From positions 1 through 32,978 of IMG/VR virus record IMGVR_UViG_3300030117_001754: 32,978 bases of DNA, one strand, 5' to 3'. The notes below the pieces were generated by a model, which saw only the letters and a program-made list of their open reading frames with translations, did no database searches and was not told the DNA's origin. Positions 1-9,197 of the stretch are shown in pieces. How positions within the stretch are numbered: the stretch's first letter is position 1; each line of letters opens with the position of its first letter. Made by a program: the position numbers and the translations under genes. The DNA comes from a virus.

Positions 1-393
1 AACATAAAATTTTAAAGTAAGTTTTTCAGCATTACTTGTACCTTTTTTTATAATCTGTAAATCTCTGCCTTCAAATGATTGTCTTATCAATCCAAAATCA
101 CCAGCACCTAAACTGGTATCTGCTGTTGTGCAATCTAATTTTAATGATTTTTTGTCAAACCCTGTACCTGCTGGCCCATTAGTATCTTGGCTCATTGACC
201 AAGTGCCAAACGTCCCAAACTGCGTACAGAATCTATCGCAAACATATTGATTGCCTGTAATGCCTGTTTTGTTTCCATAATTAGCTACTTGCATAGCTCC
301 ATTATGAATTATGGGTTTTACATTTGGTCTTAAAGGTTGACCAAAACCTGTGGCTGTACCATTGTTGGTAATCGTTGCTCCTGATGCAATATT
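1..393. repeat. left copy of imperfect terminal repeat (within tail-fibre gene)
   Basis: This stretch matches 32586-32978 without gaps at a constant offset of 32585. I count 8 mismatches, at left positions 49, 51, 55, 310, 312, 313, 317 and 333. They fall in two clusters, leaving 254 identical bases between them. Both copies are in the same reading frame of a minus-strand tail-fibre gene, and four of 131 residues differ. It is either the overlap of a circular genome assembled from a mixed population, or a module shared by two fibre genes. Confidence 0.9.
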
Positions 394-1923
394 GATGTCT
401 GAGCCTGAAAGAACTGTAAAAGTATTTGCTGTAAATGTAAAGTCATCTGCTCCTGCAATTTCAATATCAATTTGGTCATCAGTTGGTGCAGATATTGTGG
501 TATCTCCGTCTGCATCTAAAACTAAACCATCAGCTAAACCGTTCATATCAATAAGATTGCCGTTGACATCAAGTGTGCCACCTAGTTGTGGAGAGGTATC
601 ACCAGCAAGTTCTGTTAACGATGTACCCACCCCTAGCTCTGCTGCATCAACTTTTTTGAGTTGACTATCAGTCGCATCAAAAAACATTAAATGGTCTGCT
701 GCTGCAATACTTGTGTCAGCCAAACCACTAATGACTGTTGGGTCTAGGTGTTCTTCTGAAATGGCATCGTCTGCTATTTTGGCAGAAGTGATGGCATCAG
801 CAGCTATTTTGGCAGTTGTTACTTGACTGTCTGCTATATGTGCTGTGTCAATACTGCCATCGGTATAGTGTTCAGAATCAATGGCATCATCAGCAATTTT
901 TGCACCCGTAATTGCATCTGCTGCAATTTTTGCTGTAGTAACTTGGGAATCTGCAATGTGAGCTGTGTCGATTGAACCATCAGTATAATGTTCAGAATCA
1001 ATGGCATCGTCTGCTATCTTAGCTCCTGTTACTGCATCAGCGTTAATCATAGCCGTTTCTACAGCGTTATTTGCTATGGTCAGTACGCCAGATGCACTGA
1101 GCGTAGCATCGCCCGATATTGCCTTATTATCAAACGTATCTGTGCCATCATAGATTATGATATGACCCGATGATAATGAGCTAATATTGGTATCAGTTAG
1201 TTCAGCCAGTGTGTCTTTTGATGCAACCTGACTATCTACATACGCCTTGATTGATTGCTGAGTTGATAGTTTCGTTGCCGAGTTCGATGACATATCATCT
1301 TCATCTGCTATCGTAAACCCATCAAATTGATTCAATTCGGCTGTTGTTAAAGTACAGCCACTTAATATATTAAGTTCGTCTGTTGTGGCCGTTACGCCAG
1401 TCAATGCAAAAGTAGATAATTCTATACCTGTCCCTGCTGAATTAAACTGAATGTGCTTACCTGCATTATCTGATACCGTTTCATTAAATGGAAAAAACAA
1501 CGGGCCTGATGTAGTAAACTCTGTCCCGGTTACTGTTCTAGTAGTTGTTGGCGAAAGCTGTATTGTCCTGTTGAGCCTTTCTAATATTTGTTGTTGACGT
1601 ATCAAAATGTCGTCAAACTCAGCATTTAGTGAAGTCGTGCTGATTGCACTTCCAGTAGAAAAAGCTGTAGTTCTTGCATGGCCTTTGTTGCCAATAATTG
1701 TAACCTCATCACCAGAAGTAACTGCTGACCCAAAATTAACTGTGCCTGTTCCATCAGCGTTTAACGATACACTGTAATGTGTCGTTAATGTTTTTAAAGT
1801 ATCTTCTACATATACCTTAATATCCGATGCTGATTCAACCTGAAAAGAAAACGAAAACGCTGTCCCTCCAGTGCTTGTATGTTGCTGCCTTCTTGCTACG
1901 TCATTTATATCAAAAGTTGCCAT
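1..1923 (-). CDS. tail fibre protein, N-terminal part (runs off left end)
   Basis: Reading leftward from an ATG at 1923, the frame is open for 641 codons to the edge of the window. Residues 1-130 look like the T7 gp17-type virion-attachment domain: a beta-rich start, then GDEVTIIGNKG, FSTGSAISTTSLN and a helix FDDILIRQQQILERL. Next comes a repetitive shaft with 40-residue repeats containing GAKIADDAIDSEHYTDG, then a collagen-free beta-rich region. From about residue 540 it enters a segment also found at the right end of the window. The start overlaps the stop of the upstream gene (TAATG). If the window ends join, the full fibre would be about 881 residues, ending at 31863. It would bind the host surface. 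Host specificity cannot be read from the sequence. Confidence 0.88.
   Translation of the reverse strand, partial: MATFDINDVARRQQHTSTGGTAFSFSFQVESASDIKVYVEDTLKTLTTHYSVSLNADGTGTVNFGSAVTSGDEVTIIGNKGHARTTAFSTGSAISTTSLNAEFDDILIRQQQILERLNRTIQLSPTTTRTVTGTEFTTSGPLFFPFNETVSDNAGKHIQFNSAGTGIELSTFALTGVTATTDELNILSGCTLTTAELNQFDGFTIADEDDMSSNSATKLSTQQSIKAYVDSQVASKDTLAELTDTNISSLSSGHIIIYDGTDTFDNKAISGDATLSASGVLTIANNAVETAMINADAVTGAKIADDAIDSEHYTDGSIDTAHIADSQVTTAKIAADAITGAKIADDAIDSEHYTDGSIDTAHIADSQVTTAKIAADAITSAKIADDAISEEHLDPTVISGLADTSIAAADHLMFFDATDSQLKKVDAAELGVGTSLTELAGDTSPQLGGTLDVNGNLIDMNGLADGLVLDADGDTTISAPTDDQIDIEIAGADDFTFTANTFTVLSGSDINIASGATITNNGTATGFGQPLRPNVKPIIHNGAMQVANYGNKTGITGNQYVCDRFCTQFGTFGTWSMSQDTNGPAGTGFDKKSLKLDCTTADTSLGAGDFGLIRQSFEGRDLQIIKKGTSNAEKLTLKFYV
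764..1003 (-). repeat. tandem 120-bp repeats in tail-fibre shaft
   Basis: Two full units of exactly 120 bases (764-883 and 884-1003) and a partial third from 1004 encode nearly identical 40-residue repeats. The core is TGAKIADDAIDSEHYTDG followed by SIDTAHIADSQVTTAKIAAD. The units differ at many synonymous positions, so the protein repeat is kept while the DNA has diverged. Repeats of this type are common in shafts of marine phage fibres. Confidence 0.85.
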
Positions 1924-4919
1924 TATCGCCTCTTCCCGGTTTCTTTAAAAAGTTCATCCATTTCGTCTATTCTGTTTTTTATTTTTGGGTTTAATTGAAA
2001 AAACTTTTGTTTTCCAACAGACTTATACTGCGACACAACATTTTTAAATTGTTTTATTTGTTGCCCTACTGGCAGTCCCAAAAATGTTTCGTTTTTTATC
2101 AAAACATTTAATCTCCCTAAAAGAGTATCTCCATTTCCTTTAGGGTCATTCATTAGTTTAATCATTTGGTTGTATTCTTCAACACTCAAATATATGCCTT
2201 GTATTTTACGGTCAGGCATCCTTATTCCAAATCCATACTTAATCATAAAATCGTCAACAGCATTAAATTTTGTGTCAACTACTTTAAACGGTGAAATGAT
2301 AGTCCCTTTTGCACCCGTTACTTCTTCTCCCCACAAGTTTAACAACGGTGGCAACTCTTTGTTTATAAATGGATTATCTTTTTGCATTTTGTTTAACTCT
2401 TCATAAAAAGCTATAGTCGCTTGAGATATATTTAGGTCGGAATCTCGGAGTGCGTTTACTTGGTCTTGAGACAATCCTTTGTCGTAAATTTTTGGGTCAT
2501 TCATTTTTTCTATGTATCGTCCCATGCTGCCCATTGGGTTTATGTATGGTGAACCAACAGCCATAATTTTTTTGATAAAAAAAGAACTAAACGCATCTAA
2601 CTTATTATCTTCATTGCTGTACTCAAACCTTTGGAACGCAGATTTAAAATCACTAAATATAGTCAAAAACGGTTGTTCAGTTAAATACGGTACAATGGCA
2701 GTTATTGCTGAACCTACTAATTTTAATGATTTCTCATCCCATGTATCTGCATCTCCCCATTGACCCGGATGATGTAATGCTTGAGCTGTATCTGCTGCAA
2801 TCGCAAGCAATGCACTTATTGGTTCAAACCTAGAATAAGAAATACATTGAAAGTTGCCTGCATCTTTTTTTGTGCAAATAGAATATGCTTGTATGCCTTT
2901 CCTTTGGTAGGCCTCACGTTTTGCTCTATTGTATGGTAAGTGTCCAGTTATAAAAAACCCACCATCATTAACCTCGCCACCATCATACGTCATCATAGCA
3001 AAACTTGACATGATGCTTGTACCAGTAAGCAACCTTGCGTGGGATAACTGCATAGCCCGTTTTCCGTTTCTACCTAAAAAATCATCTCTCTGTTTTTTTG
3101 TCATCCACGCTAGAACTGGATTTCTTTTTGCTTGTTCCAAAAATATGTTTGTTACTGTTTTATAAAATGGTACAAATACTTTGAAACCCGGATGGTTTAA
3201 AGTTTGCTGAAAATCTTTTAAAAAACCCTCTGGCAAATCTCCTTGAAATGTTCCTGTCAACCCTTCCTGTTTAATTATATTTTGGTCTGCTACCGTAGGG
3301 TCAGTCATTACTTTGTAGGCTGCTGCTTGGGCCTGTTCATCTGTCCCACCTGTATTAATAACTTCATTGTATCTTCTGCGTGCTAATTGTTTTTGAGCTA
3401 TCACATACAATGCACCTTTTGTCATTTCGTCTGACGCTACAAGAAATGTACCGGGCAACCTTGCGATATGACCATAAGCATTTAAAGTTTTGCCCATAGC
3501 ATATTTAAGTTTGTTGTTTGGGTCTTTCCATGAGGGGTGTAATACATCCGTACTAACTGCCCTATGACTTCCTAAATCAAGTTTGCTTTCAGGTGCTACT
3601 CCACCTCTTTTAACTGAATCTATAAAATACTCACCAGCAACTTTGTTTGCATCTTTAAAATTATAAAAAAGTTCCATAGCCTCACTAAACATCACTCCGT
3701 CTGGGTCTTTGTATCCGGGTATTTTGTTAAGACCTGATGCAATAAAGTTTTCGGTATAACGTAAAGAATTAAAGGCCATGTTTGATACAAAATTTACAAC
3801 ATGAGTTATTGGTGATGCTAGTAAGCTGTTTACAAAAACCTCGATGCCTCCATCTACAATTTTTCTAAACATACCTTTCTGAACCATGTCAGATTGCTTA
3901 TTTAATGGCAAAGCTAAAAAGCGTTTGTGATAAGATAACATGTCTGCTGGGTCGGCATCGTTAAGAACTTTGATGCTCTCTAAAACTGTGCTTAATTCGT
4001 CTGTGTCAATCTTACCAAAAGTTTGATTTGCCAAGGATGTTGCTCTTAACTTTCGTGCAGTTTCAGATACGTCCCCGGTAATTTTAGATAAGAACAAACC
4101 ATACAGCCTAAAGTATTTGTTTGCTTTTTCAAGTAGTTCACGATTGTTTGGGTCAGCTTTTAAATCTTCTATTGATTTTATATACAGTTTTCTCATAACA
4201 AGGGATTCTTCTATACCCTTATAGATTTCTGCATTTGACAATAAATCTCCTTCCTTTCTTTTTAAAACTTTTCTATACAAATCAGGTAAGTTAAGGCCGT
4301 CAGCTATCTTTCTTAAATCATCATTTGTAACAGTTTTATTACCACCTTGTTGTTTTATGACATCTTCAAAAGAAAATTTTATTAAATCATCAAGATTGTC
4401 TATTTGGTCTGGGCCTCCTGAATCTAGTCTTTTAAAAATATCCTCAACATTGCCCTCAAGCTGTTCTATTGGAATGTCCTCAAACCTAGCCATAATACTG
4501 CTGAGTGCGTCATAATCAACATTATCGACAATATCCATGACAACTTGGCCTTGTTGTTCTTTGACTAATTGACCTTCTGGAATATTTCTATCGTCAAGAA
4601 TTTCCTCCATCTTTTGTTTTTTCTCTGCGGCAGTTTCCAAAGAATCCATACTAAAATCTTTTAAGTCATCTTGAGGAACTTTATCGCCTTTTATATCTTT
4701 TATTTGTGAGGTTTTGTCTTTGGTCTTTGTTGTGGTTATGGTTTCAAGAATATTTTTAATACCACCAGCTACTTCAATTCCTTCTTCTGGAATAGCATTT
4801 TGCTTTTCACTAACGTCTTGGATTTCTTTTTCTGTGGTGTCAATGGTAATGTCAACACGTTCTTTTAAAAGGTCGTCTGTATTAAGATTTTTTGTCGGAG
4901 GCGTTATGTCCTTTATCAT
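1923..4919 (-). CDS. large internal virion protein, gp16-position
   Basis: This 998-residue protein is the last large gene before the tail fibre, the place of the ejection protein gp16 in T7-like phages. Residues 1-110 are charged and low in complexity, suggesting a flexible lead. The middle is mostly helical. A stretch near residues 580-680 (VFVPFYKTVTNIFLEQAKRN, LTGTSIMSSFAMMTYDGG, FFITGHLPYNR) looks membrane-active and resembles the helical parts of phage ejection or polyvalent proteins. I see no lysozyme or transglycosylase motif, unlike T7 gp16. It starts by TAATG overlap with the upstream gene, so translation is probably coupled. Role in forming the DNA-ejection channel is inferred from position and size. 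Confidence 0.72.
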   Translation of the reverse strand: MIKDITPPTKNLNTDDLLKERVDITIDTTEKEIQDVSEKQNAIPEEGIEVAGGIKNILETITTTKTKDKTSQIKDIKGDKVPQDDLKDFSMDSLETAAEKKQKMEEILDDRNIPEGQLVKEQQGQVVMDIVDNVDYDALSSIMARFEDIPIEQLEGNVEDIFKRLDSGGPDQIDNLDDLIKFSFEDVIKQQGGNKTVTNDDLRKIADGLNLPDLYRKVLKRKEGDLLSNAEIYKGIEESLVMRKLYIKSIEDLKADPNNRELLEKANKYFRLYGLFLSKITGDVSETARKLRATSLANQTFGKIDTDELSTVLESIKVLNDADPADMLSYHKRFLALPLNKQSDMVQKGMFRKIVDGGIEVFVNSLLASPITHVVNFVSNMAFNSLRYTENFIASGLNKIPGYKDPDGVMFSEAMELFYNFKDANKVAGEYFIDSVKRGGVAPESKLDLGSHRAVSTDVLHPSWKDPNNKLKYAMGKTLNAYGHIARLPGTFLVASDEMTKGALYVIAQKQLARRRYNEVINTGGTDEQAQAAAYKVMTDPTVADQNIIKQEGLTGTFQGDLPEGFLKDFQQTLNHPGFKVFVPFYKTVTNIFLEQAKRNPVLAWMTKKQRDDFLGRNGKRAMQLSHARLLTGTSIMSSFAMMTYDGGEVNDGGFFITGHLPYNRAKREAYQRKGIQAYSICTKKDAGNFQCISYSRFEPISALLAIAADTAQALHHPGQWGDADTWDEKSLKLVGSAITAIVPYLTEQPFLTIFSDFKSAFQRFEYSNEDNKLDAFSSFFIKKIMAVGSPYINPMGSMGRYIEKMNDPKIYDKGLSQDQVNALRDSDLNISQATIAFYEELNKMQKDNPFINKELPPLLNLWGEEVTGAKGTIISPFKVVDTKFNAVDDFMIKYGFGIRMPDRKIQGIYLSVEEYNQMIKLMNDPKGNGDTLLGRLNVLIKNETFLGLPVGQQIKQFKNVVSQYKSVGKQKFFQLNPKIKNRIDEMDELFKETGKRR

Positions 4920-7255
4920 TAGTTGACTTCTCCTTCAAAGTCCAACCCTGAGCCTGTAAACCTTTGATTAATGCCTTTAGTTTCTCTTCCCTGCTTGAGG
5001 TCTTTGGTAACGCTATAAGTTCCACTTTCTTTGAGTTTTTTGATTGCATCTTCTGTTCCTATTGTTTCGTAATTTTCTAAATTAAAAATGCTAATTTGTT
5101 GCCCTTGTTTAGCAATATATAGAGCATCTTCTTGATTGTCAATTCTTACGGATGCGTCTAAATAAAATTTTTGGTCGTCTGGATTAAACCACGCTCCAGC
5201 ATAAACTTCGTCATATCTGCCTTCTAATGATTCGGTTAATTTTTCAACATTATCTAATAATTTTTCTGCATCTTCTACATCAAATGTTTTGCTATCAAAA
5301 ACTATTTCTGTTGTTTTTAAAGGTGCAACCATAAAACCTTTGCTGTACCCTAACTCTTCTGGAGTTTTGCCATCTAAAGTTATAGAGAATCCTTCATCTT
5401 CTTTTAACTTTAATATAGCGTCATACAAGGTATTTGCTTGTTGACTTCTTATAGCACTCCTTTCTGTTTCAGATAAGCTGTCAACATTTTTTTCCTTTGT
5501 TTGAACTTCTGGCTGCCCTCGTAATCGTGTTGTGAGATTAGTTCCTGATACGAAATTTTCTGATTGTTCTGTGATTGGTTTTTGTCCTTGGACACCTGAG
5601 TTGTTGTTGATTTTTGCATAGCTGTTTACTCCTTTACTATTTTTCAATCTATTGTATACATTAATAGAGTTTTCGGCCTGCTGTATAACTTCTGGCGGGA
5701 TAAGTTTCCCAGTGTCTAGAAACCTAGATAACATTCTTCTGTTTGCGTTATCAACAGAAACATCTATATATACTAAGTCTACAGTATATCCATTAATTCG
5801 TAAATCACTAATTAACGCTTTTATTTTAGCATAATCTTTTCCTGTTTTAGGCAACACTATGTTTTGTCTGTCTTTTTTAGCCATTTCTAATGCTTGTTCT
5901 GTAAAGTCAGCACTTTCTTCATGTACCATACTTGCGTGCAAACCGTCTTGGTTTTCTGGCAATATTTTTTTAGCCTCGTCAACATCTATAATTACTGCTC
6001 CATTATCTATAGCAATATTGTCTGCAAAAGTGCTTTTTCCTGATGCTGGCAACCCTAACACAATCGTAGCTTTTTTTTCTTGTTTTAATAAACTTTTGTC
6101 ATAAGTCCTACCTAAATTTTCATACGCTATTTTTTTAGAGTTTTCGTAAAACTCTGCTCCGCCATTAGCAAACCCTTTATAAGAAACACCATTAACTATG
6201 TATTCTCTGTTATCTAAAAACTCTGGTTTACCATAATTAGGGTCATCAGCAGTTGGTTTGCCGCTCCTTGTTTCATCTATTAATCTGTTATATGTTTCGT
6301 TTTTTTTTATGTTTTCAATATTAAATGTTGGTTTATTGATTTCGTTTCTAAGAGCCTCTTTTTGTTCGTCTGTAACTGAGCTGCCTGCTGGTGGCACATC
6401 TCCTTGCGTAAACCCATCGCCTTGATTTTCTAACGCATCACCTTTGTTTTTAGCTTTTGCTATTAGTCTTATTGTAGGCACAAGTACCTCGGCTAAAACA
6501 CCTAAAGGACTATCGCCTATAATGTTTTTTAATTTTTGTTCAGCTACCCCTGCTGCGGTAGGGTCATTACTTACTGTTCCAACATACTCAACAATACCAC
6601 CAAATATTTGACCGCTAGTTTCCTCGTTTATATCAAAAGTGTCTTTTAAAAAAGTAGCAAAGTTGCCTTCATCTGATGGAGCAACGGCTGTAACTAAAGT
6701 TGATTCTGCTCCTAAACCTCTTAATATTGCTCCTTTTATCCCCGGTATTTTTACAATGTTGTCAAACATTTTGTAAATTGTAACACCCGGTACTAAGTAT
6801 TGGCCCAATACTTCGGTAATGTTGCCGTATGTTTCATTGTCGTATTTTAATAAACCCTCTTTTAATTTTTCGTGGGTAGCTTTGTATTTTGCGTTTTGCT
6901 CTATAAAATCTTGTTCATCTAATAAACCAAATTGAACAAAGCCAAGTCCTCCTAACTCTATAAGACTTCTTACAACAGATGTGCCAGCACTAAGAACAGC
7001 TTTTGCTGTGTCTGTTGTATATTCTGCTGCTGCTGTAACTCCAGTTGAAATTTCTTGCTTTAGACTGTCTAACCATGATTTGTTAGGGTCAGCATGCATA
7101 AATGTTTTTGTTTCTGGGTTATATTTTTTTTCCCCGGAAGGCAGAAAACCATGTATAGTAACGTCATACTCTTCTACATCGCCTTTCTCTATCATTTCGT
7201 CAAGTTCAAGACCCCTTAACATTTCTTGGTCATAGTCGCTAAACTCACTCATCAA
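4919..7255 (-). CDS. internal virion protein with embedded zeta-toxin-like P-loop kinase domain
   Basis: This 778-residue protein has three parts. Residues 1-300 are helical with hydrophobic stretches (AVLSAGTSVVRSLIELGG). Residues about 395-560 form a P-loop kinase domain like the zeta toxin family: beta strand KATIVLGLP, Walker A GLPASGKST near residue 403, IIDVDEAKKILPE, a helix ESADFTEQAL, and VDLVYIDVSVDNANRRMLSR as lid or arginine region. Residues about 600-770 form a globular domain (YSKGFMVAPLKTTEIVF, YDEVYAGAWFNPDDQKFYLD) of the kind found in mosaic polyvalent proteins of mobile elements. Known zeta toxins phosphorylate UDP-N-acetylglucosamine. Whether this one does is unknown. Its place among virion proteins suggests it is packaged and injected. 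Its first codons overlap the upstream gene by 11 bases. Confidence 0.75.
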   Translation of the reverse strand: MMSEFSDYDQEMLRGLELDEMIEKGDVEEYDVTIHGFLPSGEKKYNPETKTFMHADPNKSWLDSLKQEISTGVTAAAEYTTDTAKAVLSAGTSVVRSLIELGGLGFVQFGLLDEQDFIEQNAKYKATHEKLKEGLLKYDNETYGNITEVLGQYLVPGVTIYKMFDNIVKIPGIKGAILRGLGAESTLVTAVAPSDEGNFATFLKDTFDINEETSGQIFGGIVEYVGTVSNDPTAAGVAEQKLKNIIGDSPLGVLAEVLVPTIRLIAKAKNKGDALENQGDGFTQGDVPPAGSSVTDEQKEALRNEINKPTFNIENIKKNETYNRLIDETRSGKPTADDPNYGKPEFLDNREYIVNGVSYKGFANGGAEFYENSKKIAYENLGRTYDKSLLKQEKKATIVLGLPASGKSTFADNIAIDNGAVIIDVDEAKKILPENQDGLHASMVHEESADFTEQALEMAKKDRQNIVLPKTGKDYAKIKALISDLRINGYTVDLVYIDVSVDNANRRMLSRFLDTGKLIPPEVIQQAENSINVYNRLKNSKGVNSYAKINNNSGVQGQKPITEQSENFVSGTNLTTRLRGQPEVQTKEKNVDSLSETERSAIRSQQANTLYDAILKLKEDEGFSITLDGKTPEELGYSKGFMVAPLKTTEIVFDSKTFDVEDAEKLLDNVEKLTESLEGRYDEVYAGAWFNPDDQKFYLDASVRIDNQEDALYIAKQGQQISIFNLENYETIGTEDAIKKLKESGTYSVTKDLKQGRETKGINQRFTGSGLDFEGEVN

Positions 7256-9197
7256 ATAACTCCAAGTAGTCGTCTATATCTTTAATTAAAAGTTCAATCT
7301 GTTCTGCCGAGTAACTATGAAGTCTGTCGCCTTTAAATCCAGCGAGACTTTCAATTTCCAAAAAATCAGGCCCAAGATAATCAACAACAGGATTGTTTTT
7401 TTCTCCTGTATATCGCCTTTGAATTAGCTCAAAAGTTTTTTTAAGGTGATTGACTTGTGATTTATCGTTTAATATTTGTACGATGTTTGACCCTATTTCT
7501 GAGCTGTCAAAAAGTTTTCCCTCTTTATGTATTTCTAAACTGTAAAGATTATTGTAAGCATTTGTAAATTTTGTTGTTTGCAAAGATTTTTGCAATTTAT
7601 TTTTTATTCTAGTTTTTTCTGCTTGCATATCGTTTTGTTTTGTATTTTGTTCAACAAGGTTTTCGGCAAAAGCAATTATTTCGTTTTGCGATGCGTTTTT
7701 ATTTTCTCTCACAAATTTTGTTAGTTTGTTTTTAGCTGTTAAAAATCCTTTTTTGATAAGCTGTTTATCCATACTAATAAGTCCGTCAGGCACGTAAAAC
7801 TCTTTCAATATTTCTTTGGCCTCAGTTACACCAGCACTTCTGTTGTCATTTAATTCTTTAACATATTTGTCAAAAGTTTTTCTGCTAATATAGTTTTTTT
7901 CGTAAGCGTCCACTAAATCATCTAAACCCAGCACTCCTAAATCCATTTCATCTTCTATAATTTTTTTCATACTAGGGTCAATAAATATCCCACTATCAAT
8001 TTTCGCATCTATGGTTTTTTCAAATTTTATAAAATCATCTGGAGACATTATGACTGATAACCTATCTTTTATGTTATAAACCTGTTCTAAATCCATTTCA
8101 CTTGTTTTGTCGGTTTCTAAAACAAGTAGTTGTGTTTTCAAAGTATCAACTGTTTCTGCAAAAACTCGGTCTTTTTGCTTGGCGTTTTCTTCGGTTACTT
8201 TGTTTAAACGCTCTGCCCAGTCTATTGATTTTTTTAAAAAATCTTCTTGTTCAGTTTCACTTAAAGAATTATATAATGCTTGACTGTCTTTGTTGCCTCC
8301 AAAACTACCGTCCAAAACGCCTTGTACAGCATCATATCTTGCTCCTATTTCTCTATTTTCGTCTGTGTCTAGCCTTGTAAATAGCAAGTCTTTTTTATAC
8401 TGAGTTACTTTTTCTCTGTATTTTGTTATAAAACTATTAATTTGTTCGCTGCTTGCCCTCATATCTATAAGAATATTTACTTCTTTTTCCAGTAACTCAT
8501 CTTGAATTTCGTCAAAAGGAAAGTCTTTAGTCTCATCTGTTTGCGAATCTATAGTTCTTACTTTATAAGCATCACTTAAAACTACTTTTAGTTTTGTATT
8601 TAAAAATTCTGACATGTGCAAATTCACTTTTGCCTTTTGAGCGATTTGAAAATCTTCAAGTTCTTTTGCTGCAAAACTTTTTAAATAAGCATTGTTGGTT
8701 GTATTTGTATTACCTAAAAACTTTGTTTGTGTGTCTGCGTCTGTACCTTCTAATGATTGCAAAAGACCTGCTTGTATGTCTCTTGCTCCAGCAGCAAAGT
8801 CATTGTAAGATATTTTTTGTTTTATCGCCTCGTTGTATAGTTTTGAAATTGCCGTATCATACACGACCTCCATTTCCGATGACAACAACGATATTTGCAT
8901 ATTTCTTGTAGCCATACCTTTTGTTGTAATGGTATTGCCTTTGATAATATTTTTTCTTTCTTTCGGAGACGATTGCAACCATTCTTGTAAATCAATAGGG
9001 TTATCAATGGCATCTTGTTTGCCTTGTTCTTTCATTTGTACATCGACAACATCAAAAGCAGTGTTTGTAAGTGCTGCCACTCTTTGTTCTACAGAGGACA
9101 ACCCTTGTAGCATTTCGCTTGTTGCTTGTGTATTGCCTGCTGGTGTGTCTACACTAACACCAAAAAATTGTCTGTTTGGTTTTATAGTTCTAGCCAT
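7245..9197 (-). CDS. internal virion protein, gp15-position
   Basis: This 650-residue protein starts MARTIKPNRQFFGVSVDTPAGNTQATSEM and is highly helical and charged throughout, with no obvious membrane segment. It lies between the short gp14-like protein and the two giant proteins, the order of gp14, gp15 and gp16 in T7-like ejectosomes. The N-terminus (QGLSSVEQRVAALTNTAFDVVD) resembles the start of other phage gp15-type proteins by eye. It overlaps its upstream neighbour by 8 bases and its downstream neighbour by 11, which fits coupled translation. The likely role is the hub of the periplasmic DNA-ejection tube. That assignment rests on order, length and composition rather than on a catalytic motif. 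Confidence 0.65.
   Translation of the reverse strand: MARTIKPNRQFFGVSVDTPAGNTQATSEMLQGLSSVEQRVAALTNTAFDVVDVQMKEQGKQDAIDNPIDLQEWLQSSPKERKNIIKGNTITTKGMATRNMQISLLSSEMEVVYDTAISKLYNEAIKQKISYNDFAAGARDIQAGLLQSLEGTDADTQTKFLGNTNTTNNAYLKSFAAKELEDFQIAQKAKVNLHMSEFLNTKLKVVLSDAYKVRTIDSQTDETKDFPFDEIQDELLEKEVNILIDMRASSEQINSFITKYREKVTQYKKDLLFTRLDTDENREIGARYDAVQGVLDGSFGGNKDSQALYNSLSETEQEDFLKKSIDWAERLNKVTEENAKQKDRVFAETVDTLKTQLLVLETDKTSEMDLEQVYNIKDRLSVIMSPDDFIKFEKTIDAKIDSGIFIDPSMKKIIEDEMDLGVLGLDDLVDAYEKNYISRKTFDKYVKELNDNRSAGVTEAKEILKEFYVPDGLISMDKQLIKKGFLTAKNKLTKFVRENKNASQNEIIAFAENLVEQNTKQNDMQAEKTRIKNKLQKSLQTTKFTNAYNNLYSLEIHKEGKLFDSSEIGSNIVQILNDKSQVNHLKKTFELIQRRYTGEKNNPVVDYLGPDFLEIESLAGFKGDRLHSYSAEQIELLIKDIDDYLELFDE

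Noticed and set aside
350-664. Plus-strand frame of 104 codons in the left end
   Set aside because: Antisense to the tail-fibre frame, which is open over all 641 codons to the edge.
764-1045. Possible CRISPR-like repeats
   Set aside because: The period is exactly 120 bp within a coding frame and gives protein repeats; there are no spacer-type unique segments or cas genes.
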